Source: Limnohabitans parvus II-B4 (GTDB taxonomy: Bacteria > Pseudomonadota > Gammaproteobacteria > Burkholderiales > Burkholderiaceae_C). Taken from it: a stretch of 64,000 bases of DNA. This document shows, piece after piece, positions 44,630 through 52,808 of this stretch. The stretch is from positions 806,001 to 870,000 of the forward strand of contig NZ_NESN01000001.1 in the NCBI RefSeq assembly GCF_003063455.1, written 5' to 3'. The position numbers and the translations under genes were made by a program. The notes below the pieces were generated by a model. That model was given only the letters and a program-made list of their open reading frames with translations. It was not told the DNA's origin and made no database searches. Position 1 is the first letter of the stretch; every line of letters begins with the position of its first letter.

Positions 44630-45061
44630 GTGCCCAACCTCTCCACACCTCAACCCCTGCCCCCCGGTCCGCTTGTCATCAAAGCGTTTTCCACCAGCGT
44701 GCAGTGCGGTTTCCCCTCCCCGGCTGAAGACCACCACGTCGAACGCATCGACTTGATGAGCCAGCTCATCAAGCACCCGCAGGCCACGTTCATGCTGCGC
44801 GTGAGCGGGCATTCCATGCGCGACGCGGGCATCTTGGATGGATCGGTCGTGCTGGTGGACCGGGCGATCAAGCCCGAGAGCGGTCACATCGTCATCGCCG
44901 TGGTCGATGGCGATTTCACTTGCAAGATTTTGCAGACAGGCCCCGACTTCTTCCGCCTGGTCGCGGCCAATCCCGACTTTGCCGACATCGTGCCCAACGA
45001 TGGCCAAGCGATCGAGGTCTGGGGCGTGGTCGTGGCCAGCATCGTGCAACACGCGGTCTGA
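44630..45061 (+). CDS. umuD: UmuD, SOS mutagenesis protein
   Basis: LexA-like protein that self-cleaves and forms DNA polymerase V with UmuC. Cleavage site Cys26-Gly27 (VQCGFPSP), catalytic Ser62 (SGHSMRDAGI) and Lys99 (DFTCKIL) are all present. The start is a GTG just after the LexA box; the leader between would be very short. 143 aa. The umuC ATG follows 1 bp after the stop. Confidence 0.93.
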   Translation: MPNLSTPQPLPPGPLVIKAFSTSVQCGFPSPAEDHHVERIDLMSQLIKHPQATFMLRVSGHSMRDAGILDGSVVLVDRAIKPESGHIVIAVVDGDFTCKILQTGPDFFRLVAANPDFADIVPNDGQAIEVWGVVVASIVQHAV

Positions 45062-45062
45062 C

Positions 45063-46364
45063 ATGCTTGCCCTGGTCGACGGCAACAACTTCTATTGCAG
45101 CTGCGAACGCGTCTTTCAGCCCTGGCTGCAAGGCCGGCCGGTGGTCGTGCTGTCGAACAACGACGGCTGCGCCATTGCCCGCAGTGACGAAGCCAAAGCG
45201 CTCGGCATCAAGATGGGCGCGCCCTACTTCCAGTTGCGCGAGCTCGAACGCGACGCGGGCCTGATCGCCTTGTCTGCGAACTTTGCTCTTTACGGCGACA
45301 TGAGCGACCGCATGATGACGCTGGCCGCAGGCCTAGGCCACATGCAGGAGGTCTACAGCATTGATGAAAGCTTCATCGACCTGAGCGGCATCCCCGGTGA
45401 TTTGGTGTTGCGTGCCCGCAAGATCCGCAGGCGCATTCATCAATGGATCGGCATTCCGACGTGCATCGGTATTGGCCCGACCAAGACCCTCGCCAAGTTG
45501 GCCAACGCCATCGCCAAAAGCGCTGAACGCAAGCCCGGCAGCTACCCGGCGCATCACGCGCAAATCTGCCACTTGGGCGAGTGCAACGCGCAAGAACTGG
45601 CAGCCCTGCTGCAAGCCACCGAAGTGGGCGACGTCTGGGGCGTCGGCCGCAAGATCGGCGCGCAGCTTCGTGAGAACGGCGTGCACACCGCGCTGGACCT
45701 GCAGCGCATGAGTCCGGCCGCAGCCAAAGCAGGCTGGTCGGTGGTGCTGGAAAAAACAGTGCGTGAACTCAACGGCGTGCCTTGCATTGAGTTTGAAGAC
45801 GAGCCCCCGGCTAAACAACAAATTGCCTGCACCCGGAGCTTCGGACATCCGGTGACGGAGTTGATCGAGCTGCAAGAAGCCATCACCGAATTCGCATGCC
45901 GTGCCGCAGAAAAACTGCGCAAGCAAGGCAGCCACACCGGCCACATCATGGCCTTCATCCGCACCAGTCCGTTCAGGAAACAAGACCCTCAATACAGCCG
46001 CAGCGCAAGCATCCCCCTGCCCTCGCCCACCAGCGACAGCGCGCACATCACTCAAGCGGCCAACGCCATCATCAAACGCATCTACCGCCCCGGCTTCAAG
46101 TACGCCAAAGCAGGCGTGATGCTGATGGACCTGCAGCCGGCCACCCGCGAACAACTGACGCTGGACTTTGACGAAGTGATGCCCGAAAACCGCGTGCGCC
46201 TCATGGACGCCATGGATCAGGTGAATCAACGCTACGGACGTGGCACCCTCAAGCTGGCCAGTGCGGGAGCACCTAAGGCCATCAAGCTGTGGGCGATGAA
46301 ACAGGAGAGGATTTCGTCGGGGTTTACGACGGATTGGGAGGGGTTAGCACTTGCAAATAAGTAG
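45063..46364 (+). CDS. umuC: UmuC, translesion DNA polymerase V subunit
   Basis: Y-family polymerase. FALVDGNNFYCSCERVFQP-type N-terminus (catalytic Asp in LVDGNNFY), YSIDESFIDL with catalytic Asp-Glu, then helix-hairpin-helix and little-finger domains; C-terminal extension KRIYRPGFKYAKAGVMLMDL as in UmuC. At 433 aa it is full length. The ATG is 1 bp after umuD, so one SOS operon. Plasmids and islands often carry such umuDC copies, here probably an extra copy. Confidence 0.95.
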   Translation: MLALVDGNNFYCSCERVFQPWLQGRPVVVLSNNDGCAIARSDEAKALGIKMGAPYFQLRELERDAGLIALSANFALYGDMSDRMMTLAAGLGHMQEVYSIDESFIDLSGIPGDLVLRARKIRRRIHQWIGIPTCIGIGPTKTLAKLANAIAKSAERKPGSYPAHHAQICHLGECNAQELAALLQATEVGDVWGVGRKIGAQLRENGVHTALDLQRMSPAAAKAGWSVVLEKTVRELNGVPCIEFEDEPPAKQQIACTRSFGHPVTELIELQEAITEFACRAAEKLRKQGSHTGHIMAFIRTSPFRKQDPQYSRSASIPLPSPTSDSAHITQAANAIIKRIYRPGFKYAKAGVMLMDLQPATREQLTLDFDEVMPENRVRLMDAMDQVNQRYGRGTLKLASAGAPKAIKLWAMKQERISSGFTTDWEGLALANK

Positions 46365-46509
46365 AAATTAGAGCTACAATTTATTCGCGCCGGATTTATT
46401 CCAGACCACTTGCCTGGGCGCATTACAAATTCATGGCTAAAGCGTCACGCAGCGCCCTTATCCCGCACGCCGCCGACGTTCCAAATGTCTGCGGGTAAAG
46501 GAAATCATC

Positions 46510-46779
46510 ATGGCCAACGCCACCATTCAGCTGCCAAACCAATCCATCAACATCCAGACTGTGCCCGGATCGGGATTCATCCGCGTGATCCTGCCGGAAA
46601 CTGACAACTGCTTTTACAACCCGGCCTCGGGGCTGTTCAGCACCGAACCTATTACTGATGGGGCACCGCTGGACCTTGTCACACATTACCTGCCTGAATT
46701 GACGCAAAAGCTCAATGAGTTTGATGCTCAAAGGCGCGCTTACATCGCACGGTACAACCAGTTTTCAGCCTCGCTGTAA
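46510..46779 (+). CDS. Hypothetical protein (89 aa)
   Basis: Beta-rich small protein (IQLPNQSINIQTVPGSGFIR...). AAAGGAAATC lies before the ATG. No family recognised. No cysteine pair or membrane span. Sits between umuDC and further unknowns on the same strand. Confidence 0.6.
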   Translation: MANATIQLPNQSINIQTVPGSGFIRVILPETDNCFYNPASGLFSTEPITDGAPLDLVTHYLPELTQKLNEFDAQRRAYIARYNQFSASL

Positions 46780-46869
46780 ATCCGCCTGAACTTTCAACTG
46801 ACCGACTGCGAGTGAGAGGCTCATGCCTCGATCCTCTCACTCATCAATATTCATGAAGGAGCGATAGCC

Positions 46870-47238
46870 ATGCACATTCGACACACCGGACAAGTCGAAG
46901 ACCTGACGCCAGCTGACTACATACGGTGGCGCAGCGGTGTGTTGACCGAAATTGCTTTGGAGTTAGCTCAAATATCCACCGTCGAAGAATTGCAATGGGC
47001 CATTGAGAGCGGAGAGACTATGTCGATCATTCGCGCCGGGTATCACGATGCTGCTTACAACCACTTTGCAGATAAGGCGGGAGAGTCTTCGAAAGATCGC
47101 GTTTTTTTTAACATGGCTGACGCACTTAAGCAGAACTTTCACACTGTAGAAATGGTGCGTATGGATGGTTTTTACGACGAAATTTTCGAGAAGGCAATTG
47201 AGTATTCAAGGGCTTTTCCGTACAAAACAGAGCGATGA
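46870..47238 (+). CDS. Hypothetical protein (122 aa)
   Basis: Soluble, helical and acidic. GAAGGAG is well placed before the ATG. No recognised motif. Slightly lower GC than the flanking umuC. Same strand as its neighbours but separated by 90-190 bp gaps, so probably independently transcribed. Confidence 0.6.
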   Translation: MHIRHTGQVEDLTPADYIRWRSGVLTEIALELAQISTVEELQWAIESGETMSIIRAGYHDAAYNHFADKAGESSKDRVFFNMADALKQNFHTVEMVRMDGFYDEIFEKAIEYSRAFPYKTER

Positions 47239-47423
47239 ACTTTATCTACACCGCAGACGCCCTTGTGGTGATAACACATCCATCGAAACACCACAGATCA
47301 CATCGACCAGAGCTGGATGTGCGGCTGAGAATTACACACTAACCAAGCAACGGTAAGCCCGAAAAATCCGCAATCATATCGATGATCAAAATCGTTGATG
47401 TGATGATCCTCGAAAGAGAAGCC

Positions 47424-48107
47424 ATGTACATACACTGCCCCAAATGCAAAAGCGTTGCCACTGTTGAGATTGCTTACGGCAAACCTAGCCATGAAATGAT
47501 GGAAGCGCACAAATACGGGTTAATTCATCTGGCGGGCTGCGTCATTGACGATGACGGCATCAACCGTCACTGCATTGCGTGCGGCTGTGATTTCATCTCG
47601 AATGAAGTTGGCCTGCCCGGCGCACATCAGAAACAGAGCATTACCGTCCAGGAAATGAACCGTATGCTCGACACCCTCGAGCAAAATTTAAAAGCGGTGC
47701 ACCAAAACATCGAACGCGAATACATGCGCCTTGGCCGCGATTGCAAAGCAGAGGTCAGTTATGCCGTCTTTGAATATTTGCGCGAACATCACAGCGCGTG
47801 GGATCTCTTTCTGGACCGGTTGCAGTATTGCGGCGACCCTACGGTGATCGTTGGGCATGAAGGCAAGATAATGGCCAGATACAGCAACAACACAGCTCGG
47901 CTTTACTTGGTCAAAAACCACTACCAGTTTTACTCGTTGCTGGTTGAACTGGCACAAGCCTGCCACTGGTTGGGGCGCACCAGCCGTTGCGACCAGAACG
48001 ATATTGATGACTTGAAGGATGCCTCGATCGCTGTGCAAAACGCGAGAGAAAACATCGACAAAAATTGGAAGAGCATCCGCACTGATGCTATCTCGCTGTT
48101 TGATTAA
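47424..48107 (+). CDS. Zinc-ribbon protein of unknown function
   Basis: 227 aa. N-terminal zinc ribbon from CPKCKS and CIACGC (residues ~5-55), then a helical domain with a long coiled-coil stretch (NRMLDTLEQNLKAVHQN) and WDLFLDRLQYCGD. The ATG at 47424 is immediately before the Cys pair; two upstream Met codons are possible alternatives. No family recognised. Confidence 0.6.
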   Translation: MYIHCPKCKSVATVEIAYGKPSHEMMEAHKYGLIHLAGCVIDDDGINRHCIACGCDFISNEVGLPGAHQKQSITVQEMNRMLDTLEQNLKAVHQNIEREYMRLGRDCKAEVSYAVFEYLREHHSAWDLFLDRLQYCGDPTVIVGHEGKIMARYSNNTARLYLVKNHYQFYSLLVELAQACHWLGRTSRCDQNDIDDLKDASIAVQNARENIDKNWKSIRTDAISLFD

Positions 48108-48138
48108 CAACCCCGAAAAGCAGCAATCGAAACAAGCC

Positions 48139-48564
48139 ATGACGACTCCTCAGACCTTGTCCACCGAACTACTGCAAGCCTTTGGACAGACACACTACAT
48201 CGTGCATCACGAACCCCCGTTCACGATGCACATCGGTCGGCCTTGTTCGGAGCTCAAAATTCTCATGACTGATCAAAATGCTTTGAGCGCGGCGTTCATC
48301 ACCGCCTGGAACCCGTTCAGTCAAAACCTTCCGGCCAAAGAAAACAAAGCCCGCCAAAACGAGCTGAAAGCTACCCTCAAAAAGAGCGGATTGACCTGCA
48401 TCGACGGCATCGGTCAGCATCCCAGCAACAACTGGCCGGGTGAGGTCAGCGTGTTAGTGCTGGGCTTAGATCTGGAAGCGGCGAAGTCACTGGCCCGGCA
48501 TTACGAGCAACATGCGTTTGTGTGGGCTGCGGGCGATGGCGTCCCTGAGTTGGTGCAGCCGTGA
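48139..48564 (+). CDS. DUF3293 family protein
   Basis: 141 aa. The sequence LSAAFITAWNPFSQNLPAKENKARQNEL is the DUF3293 signature (FITAxNP...N..R...L), followed by HPSNNWPGEVSVLVLGL. Function unknown. The ATG at 48139 gives the family's usual length; the upstream frame belongs to the preceding gene. Confidence 0.8.
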   Translation: MTTPQTLSTELLQAFGQTHYIVHHEPPFTMHIGRPCSELKILMTDQNALSAAFITAWNPFSQNLPAKENKARQNELKATLKKSGLTCIDGIGQHPSNNWPGEVSVLVLGLDLEAAKSLARHYEQHAFVWAAGDGVPELVQP

Positions 48565-48588
48565 TCCGCTCAAATTTCACGCTTAGCC

Positions 48589-48727
48589 TCAGCCTTTGAG
48601 CCATCGATCCAGCAAGGGACCCATGGATTCCTTGCTCAGGTTGTGCCGCACCTTGCGGCACAACTGTGCCTGGCATCCCTCTCACCCGACCAAATTCCTC
48701 GACATTGAACGGTTGAGGCCAATTCTC
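48589..48727 (-). pseudogene. Frameshifted remnant of an alpha/beta hydrolase paralogue
   Basis: Minus-strand translation in two frames matches the end of the hydrolase at 41935-42486: NWPQPFNVEEFGRVRGMPGTVV aligns with DWQSIPANVQAFGHLTGIPVTVV, and after a -1 shift RHNLSKESMGPLLDRWLKG aligns with GHNLPKTYVSDLLDQWLKD, ending at a matching stop. Only the last ~45 codons survive. Confidence 0.75.
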
Positions 48728-48759
48728 TGTTGATGCTCAGTCACTGGTATCCATTTTTT

Positions 48760-48796
48760 AAATGACAGTTTACAAATGACAGTTGAGCTGTATAAT
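48760..48796 (+). promoter_or_regulatory. Promoter with two AAATGACAGTT repeats before the MerR-type gene
   Basis: AAATGACAGTT occurs at 48760-48770 and 48774-48784 (period 14). A promoter TTTACA-N16-TATAAT (48769-48796) overlaps the second copy. The repeats are likely the regulator's binding site. The -10 is only 6 bp before the ATG, so the mRNA would be leaderless. Confidence 0.65.
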
Positions 48797-48802
48797 AAAA
48801 AC

Positions 48803-49201
48803 ATGGATACGACTTTTACCCTTGATCAACTCAGCGCCCTGACCGACTTGCCGCTGCGCACGATCCGCTATTACATCCAGCTGGGCCTGGTGGAACGGCA
48901 CGAGGGTGATCGTAAACATGCGCGTTACAACCAGCGGCATCTGGATCAGTTGCTGCAGGTGCGCGCAATGGCGGATCAAGGCATGCCGCTCGAGCGCATC
49001 AAGCACCAAATGCAGGGCACCACGCCGCCATTGCCGCCCCCAAGGACTGCCGGTGACATCTCGGTGATCAGCAAAGTTTTCATTGCCCCCGGTGTCGAGT
49101 TGCACCTGGAGCCGCAGGCCGCAGGCCTGCCCCCAGAAAAACTCCGTCAATTTGTTCGCGCTGTCCTCAACCAATGGGAAAACCTTCATGACCCCGAATG
49201 A
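48803..49201 (+). CDS. MerR-family regulator
   Basis: 132 aa. Helix-turn-helix TLDQLSALTDLPLRTIRYYIQLGLV (residues ~6-30), then YNQRHLDQLLQVRAMADQGM of the MerR domain. The C-terminal part is short, without metal-binding Cys, and may bind its partner. The ATG at 48803 was chosen because it lies just after the -10; an ATG nine codons upstream sits inside the promoter. Its stop overlaps the VIT/VWA gene start by 14 bp. Confidence 0.85.
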   Translation: MDTTFTLDQLSALTDLPLRTIRYYIQLGLVERHEGDRKHARYNQRHLDQLLQVRAMADQGMPLERIKHQMQGTTPPLPPPRTAGDISVISKVFIAPGVELHLEPQAAGLPPEKLRQFVRAVLNQWENLHDPE

Positions 49202-51584
49202 CCAAAAAGTCGGCCTGCGCGCCCAGGATGGCCAAGCCCATGTGGGTTTGCTGTCGGCCCATGTGACTGGCCGCATCAGCGGTCTGGTGGCTCAAATGAA
49301 GGTGCGCCAGGTCTACAAGAATTGGTCTGAGACCAACATCGAGTGCGTCTATACCTTCCCGCTGGCTTGGCAAAGCGTGTTGCTGGGCATGAGCGTCGAG
49401 CTAAACGGCAAGCGTTTGAGCGGGGTGGTCAAGCCCCGCAAAGTGGCCGAGTCCGAATACGACCAAGCCATCGACACTGGCGACTTGCCTGTGATGTTGG
49501 AGAAGGCTGGCAAAGACCTGTACACGGCCAACATCGGCAACATTCAGCCTGGTGATGAAGTGGTCGTTGAGATTGACTATGCCCAGATCCTCAAGGTCGT
49601 GGACGGAGCCATCCGGCTGAGCATGCCTACAACCATCGCACCACGCTATGGCGATGCTGCCGATGCCGGACTGCGCTTGCATCAGCGCATGGCACCCGAT
49701 GCCCAGGTTGAACAGCGACTGTTCATCAGTCTGGAGTTGGACGAAACGTTGAGCGCAAGCATGGTGCATAGCCCCACGCACACGATCCACCAAACCCGCC
49801 AAGGTGACATCAACACCTACAAACTCCATGGCATGGCCTGGCTGGACCGTGACTTTGTGCTCGTCATCGACCGCATTCAGGATCTCAACTTTGCTTTGGC
49901 TGCGCCGGATCCAACGAAGCCGGGTGAGGCGACCGTTTTCACGGGCTCGATTTATCGCCCCGATCAAACACCGCGGACACGGCCGTTGAACCTGAAAATT
50001 CTGGTCGACTGCTCGGGTTCAATGCAGGGCGACAGCATTGCGCAGGCGGGTGATAGTCTGCACTGGTTACTGGGCCAGTTGAACAGCGCCGACATGGTTT
50101 CACTCACCCGCTTTGGCAGCCATGTAGTGCATGAACACAAGCAACTGCAACCGTGCAGCCTAATTTACAAACAGGTGCTCAAAGCTGGCGTGCGACGGCT
50201 CAAGGCCGATTTGGGCGGTACCGAGATTGACCAAGCACTACAAAGCGTTATCGAGATTGAGCGCTACGACCGTGAATCGATCAGTGATGCCGTGATTCTG
50301 CTGATCACCGACGGCGAGGTTTGGAATATTGAAAAGACCATCGCCACCGTGCGCGCCGCTGGTCACCGGATTTTTGCGCTTGGGGTGGGCTCGTCACCGG
50401 CTGAAAGCTTGTTGCAAGACATGGCCGAAGTGACGGGGGGTGCCTGCGAAATGGTGACACCGGGCGAGAACATGCAAAAGGCCGTTGAGCGGTTGCTGAT
50501 CCGCTTGCGCCAAAGCCAAGCGGCCGTACAAACTGTTCACTGCGAAGCCCCGATGCTCTGGAGCGCCCCGAGCGCACGCCACGCAACGCCCGGCGAGAGC
50601 ATGAGCACATGGAGCCAATTGCAAGTCACACCGGGCGAGCTGGTGGTCAGCACCGGCAAACCTGCCCAGAAATGCCAAGTGCAGTGGTGCGAGCACATTG
50701 AGCTTTCGCGCATTGCAGCCGCCCTTCGTATGCGTGACATGAAAAGTGCCAAGGACCGCGAGGCCCTGGCTATGCAGTACCAACTGGTCAGCAGTGAAAC
50801 CAACTTGATCTTGGTACATGAACGAGCAGAAGCAGAAAAAGCCGAAGACCTGCCCGAGCTTCATCAAGTGCGGCCCATGTTGGCGGCTGGCTGGGGTGGG
50901 CACGGAACGGTGGCCATTCAGCATTCATCAATTCAGTACATGCGCAGTGAGTGCGCGTCTTTCTCTATTAACGAGTCACATACCCAGACTTTTTCCGCGC
51001 CTGCATACTGGCGCAGCAACCGCACCCATGCGGCTGCACGTGTGGACGGCATGGCCAATGCGGGCATGGATGACATCGAGATCCCTGCTTTTCTGCGCAA
51101 GCAAAGCGACAGCGACTCCGTACCCGCGTCGGCCCCCAGCAAGACCGTCAGCGCGCGCCCATTGCCGCCCGAACTCCCCAGCACCACACAGGCCCGAAAC
51201 CCACAGCCGTCTCGCCATGAATTGGATCTGGTACTGAACGAGCCCATGGGCCCAAGCCACGTTGTGAAAATTCTGCTCAATGATTTCAACCAGGTTGCCC
51301 TGAGGCACACCCAGTTCCGATCGGCACTGGCGACATGTATGCGCTCAAACCATGTGACCTTCCTCGAATGGTTTGTGACCCGCCACATGAAAGCCGCGGG
51401 ATCTGCCGCCCCAGTATGGGCCCTGTTCATCCAATGGGCAGCCGACAAGTACGGTCTGCCTTTAGATCGTCACGCCCAGCGACTGTTAAGGGACTTCCTC
51501 AAAGCCGTCAGCCCTGAACTGCAGGCTGCTGTGCACAGGGATCTCGAAGGCGTTGTGGGACGCACAACAACAACCCAGGAATGA
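49188..51584 (+). CDS. VIT and von Willebrand A domain protein
   Basis: 798 aa. An N-terminal VIT domain (residues ~10-130, YTFPLAWQSVLLGMSVELNG, and the KVAESEYDQAID motif) is followed by a VWA domain with the MIDAS motif DCSGSMQ starting at Asp274, then a C-terminal region of ~300 aa without recognised domain. Inter-alpha-trypsin-inhibitor-like architecture. No signal peptide, so it probably acts in the cytoplasm. It is translationally coupled with the MerR-type regulator and followed by a small PDEK-type protein. Function unknown. Confidence 0.9.
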   Translation: MTPNDQKVGLRAQDGQAHVGLLSAHVTGRISGLVAQMKVRQVYKNWSETNIECVYTFPLAWQSVLLGMSVELNGKRLSGVVKPRKVAESEYDQAIDTGDLPVMLEKAGKDLYTANIGNIQPGDEVVVEIDYAQILKVVDGAIRLSMPTTIAPRYGDAADAGLRLHQRMAPDAQVEQRLFISLELDETLSASMVHSPTHTIHQTRQGDINTYKLHGMAWLDRDFVLVIDRIQDLNFALAAPDPTKPGEATVFTGSIYRPDQTPRTRPLNLKILVDCSGSMQGDSIAQAGDSLHWLLGQLNSADMVSLTRFGSHVVHEHKQLQPCSLIYKQVLKAGVRRLKADLGGTEIDQALQSVIEIERYDRESISDAVILLITDGEVWNIEKTIATVRAAGHRIFALGVGSSPAESLLQDMAEVTGGACEMVTPGENMQKAVERLLIRLRQSQAAVQTVHCEAPMLWSAPSARHATPGESMSTWSQLQVTPGELVVSTGKPAQKCQVQWCEHIELSRIAAALRMRDMKSAKDREALAMQYQLVSSETNLILVHERAEAEKAEDLPELHQVRPMLAAGWGGHGTVAIQHSSIQYMRSECASFSINESHTQTFSAPAYWRSNRTHAAARVDGMANAGMDDIEIPAFLRKQSDSDSVPASAPSKTVSARPLPPELPSTTQARNPQPSRHELDLVLNEPMGPSHVVKILLNDFNQVALRHTQFRSALATCMRSNHVTFLEWFVTRHMKAAGSAAPVWALFIQWAADKYGLPLDRHAQRLLRDFLKAVSPELQAAVHRDLEGVVGRTTTTQE

Positions 51585-51859
51585 AAATGACCAATGACGA
51601 ACTCAAAGCCCGTGTAGTTGACTTGATCAGCAACATCCCAGATGAAAAGCTGGGGCACTTCGCCATAACGATCGAGAAAGTCGCAAATTGTTATCAATCT
51701 CCAACATTGCGTGCCGTGCTGATGGTTCAAGATGACGTAAATCAGACGCAATCTATCTACGCCATCAACGCTTGGAAAGAACAAGCCTCCGAGATGCTCA
51801 CTGCGCTGGCCGATGGTTTGCGAAGGGCAGAAAAGGAGGAAAACGGGTTGCTTAATTGA
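51581..51859 (+). CDS. Small protein of the PDEK family, paralogue of the gene at 17362
   Basis: 92 aa. Shares IPDEKLGHFAITIEKVANCYQS and the AVLMVQDDVNQTQSIYAIN stretch with the product at 17362-17670. Starts with an ATG overlapping the VIT/VWA stop (ATGA); the Met two codons later is an alternative. It forms the third gene of its operon, as does its paralogue, though with different partners. Confidence 0.7.
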   Translation: MKMTNDELKARVVDLISNIPDEKLGHFAITIEKVANCYQSPTLRAVLMVQDDVNQTQSIYAINAWKEQASEMLTALADGLRRAEKEENGLLN

Positions 51860-51902
51860 ATACAGCCCGCCTTTGCGCGGCAGTTAGCGAAAAGGCAGGG
51901 GG

Positions 51903-51934
51903 TTGACAAACCAACAAAATTGTGAGAAGATAAA
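51903..51934 (+). promoter_or_regulatory. Promoter of the hairpin-rich RNA
   Basis: Perfect TTGACA (51903-51908), then 17 bp to GAAGAT, a weak -10, with AT-rich sequence on to 51934. The expected start near 51938 coincides with the first base of the first hairpin. Confidence 0.5.
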
Positions 51935-51937
51935 GTT

Positions 51938-52271
51938 CTGTTAATTAATTTACTTATAAAGTATTAAATTAATTAACAACAGTTAATCTAACAATTGTTA
52001 GGCTGCGGTAAAGTTACCTACCAGGTAAGACACTTCCAACCCAGTTCAGATAGAAGTTCTATCTGAGACTTTGAGAGAGAATTCTCTCCCAAGGTTTTTA
52101 ACTTTTAAGGTTAAAAGTTTGGTGGAACAGTATGTTCCACAGCTTCTAATCGGTGAGACACGGTGTCTCACGAACGGATGCTGTGAGAAATCTCACAGTG
52201 TTTAGAAGAAAACTGGTGGGACATCGTGTCCCACCAAAAAAGCTCAAAAGACCACCCAACGGTGGTTTTTT
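51938..52271 (+). ncRNA. Predicted structured RNA of ~335 nt made of consecutive hairpins
   Basis: Twelve short perfect or near-perfect inverted repeats follow each other without a gene: GTTAATTAATTTA/TAAATTAATTAAC (51940-51977), CTAACAATTGTTAG (51988), GGTAA-AG-TTACC (52007), TCAGATAGAA/TTCTATCTGA (52046), GAGAG-AATT-CTCTC (52075), AACTTTTAA/TTAAAAGTT (52100), GTGGAACA/TGTTCCAC (52122), GTGAGACAC/GTGTCTCAC (52153), CTGTGAGA/TCTCACAG (52181), TGGTGGGACA/TGTCCCACCA (52214) and the terminator. CTTCTAA (52143) and TTAGAAG (52202) enclose two of them as a multibranch junction. It ends in an intrinsic terminator. No RNA family recognised. Confidence 0.7.
52251..52271 (+). terminator. Intrinsic terminator of the hairpin-rich RNA
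   Basis: ACCACC - CAAC - GGTGGT followed by a T-run. Ends the predicted RNA before the next gene. Confidence 0.85.
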
Positions 52272-52317
52272 AAACAACGGAGTATTTTTGATAATTTTTG
52301 ACGATGGAGATTGAGAC

Positions 52318-52506
52318 ATGAAGAACATTTTGAAATCAGCGGCCTACGCAACCAAATCGGTTGCCCCTCGCCATACGTTCGACTTCGGTTTCCGGGATGC
52401 AAGCCGTGGCGCTGGCTGTGATGTGCGCAACGGCCGGATCTACGAGAAAACAAGCCGGAAGGTCATTTTTTTTAACAACCTAGAAATCGTCAAAGCCTCA
52501 CGATAA
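52318..52506 (+). CDS. Small basic protein (62 aa), unknown
   Basis: The ATG has GGAG about 8 nt upstream. Basic, with a mid segment RHTFDFGFRDASRGAGCDV and KVIFFNNLEIVKA at the end. No family recognised. It lies immediately after the hairpin-rich RNA and 11 bp before the next gene, as expected for an operon linked to that RNA. It could be an RNA-binding or antitoxin-like protein; this is speculation. Confidence 0.55.
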   Translation: MKNILKSAAYATKSVAPRHTFDFGFRDASRGAGCDVRNGRIYEKTSRKVIFFNNLEIVKASR

Positions 52507-52517
52507 AGGATAATGCA

Positions 52518-52808
52518 ATGAAACTGTCTAAACACGCCAAACACGAGCGCTGCCAGCAGCGCGCAGTACCGTCGATCATTTTTGACTTGGCAGTCTTTGC
52601 CGATGAAGTGCGGGCATCTGGGCATGGCCAGCGCCTGCACTTCAGTCGCGAAAGCCTGAAGCTCATGCGCGCTGAAGGGGTCTCCAAAAAGGACATCTGC
52701 ATGATTGAAAAGAAGAAGCATTTGCGCTTGGTCGCCAAAGAAGGCCGCGTGATCACCGCTATGTATGCCTACCAAGGCAAGAAAAGGATTCAGCACTATG
52801 AGCACTGA
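52518..52808 (+). CDS. DUF4258-like small protein
   Basis: 96 aa. The start KLSKHAKHERCQQRAVPSII and the end LVAKEGRVITAMYAY follow the pattern of a widespread uncharacterised family (H..R..QR.IP...I and a ..VIT.. end) that I associate with DUF4258-like putative RNase-type toxins. AAAGGA precedes the ATG. Its stop overlaps the start of the next gene by 11 bp. Toxin activity is not demonstrated. Confidence 0.65.
   Translation: MKLSKHAKHERCQQRAVPSIIFDLAVFADEVRASGHGQRLHFSRESLKLMRAEGVSKKDICMIEKKKHLRLVAKEGRVITAMYAYQGKKRIQHYEH

Noticed and set aside
51938..52271. Retron msr-msd RNA
   Set aside because: No reverse transcriptase gene lies nearby and the hairpin series does not show the inverted repeats a1/a2 around a single long msd stem.
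51938..52271. Type III toxin-antitoxin RNA repeats
   Set aside because: Type III antitoxins are tandem direct repeats of ~35 nt next to a ToxN-like gene; the hairpins here differ in sequence and the next genes are not ToxN-like.
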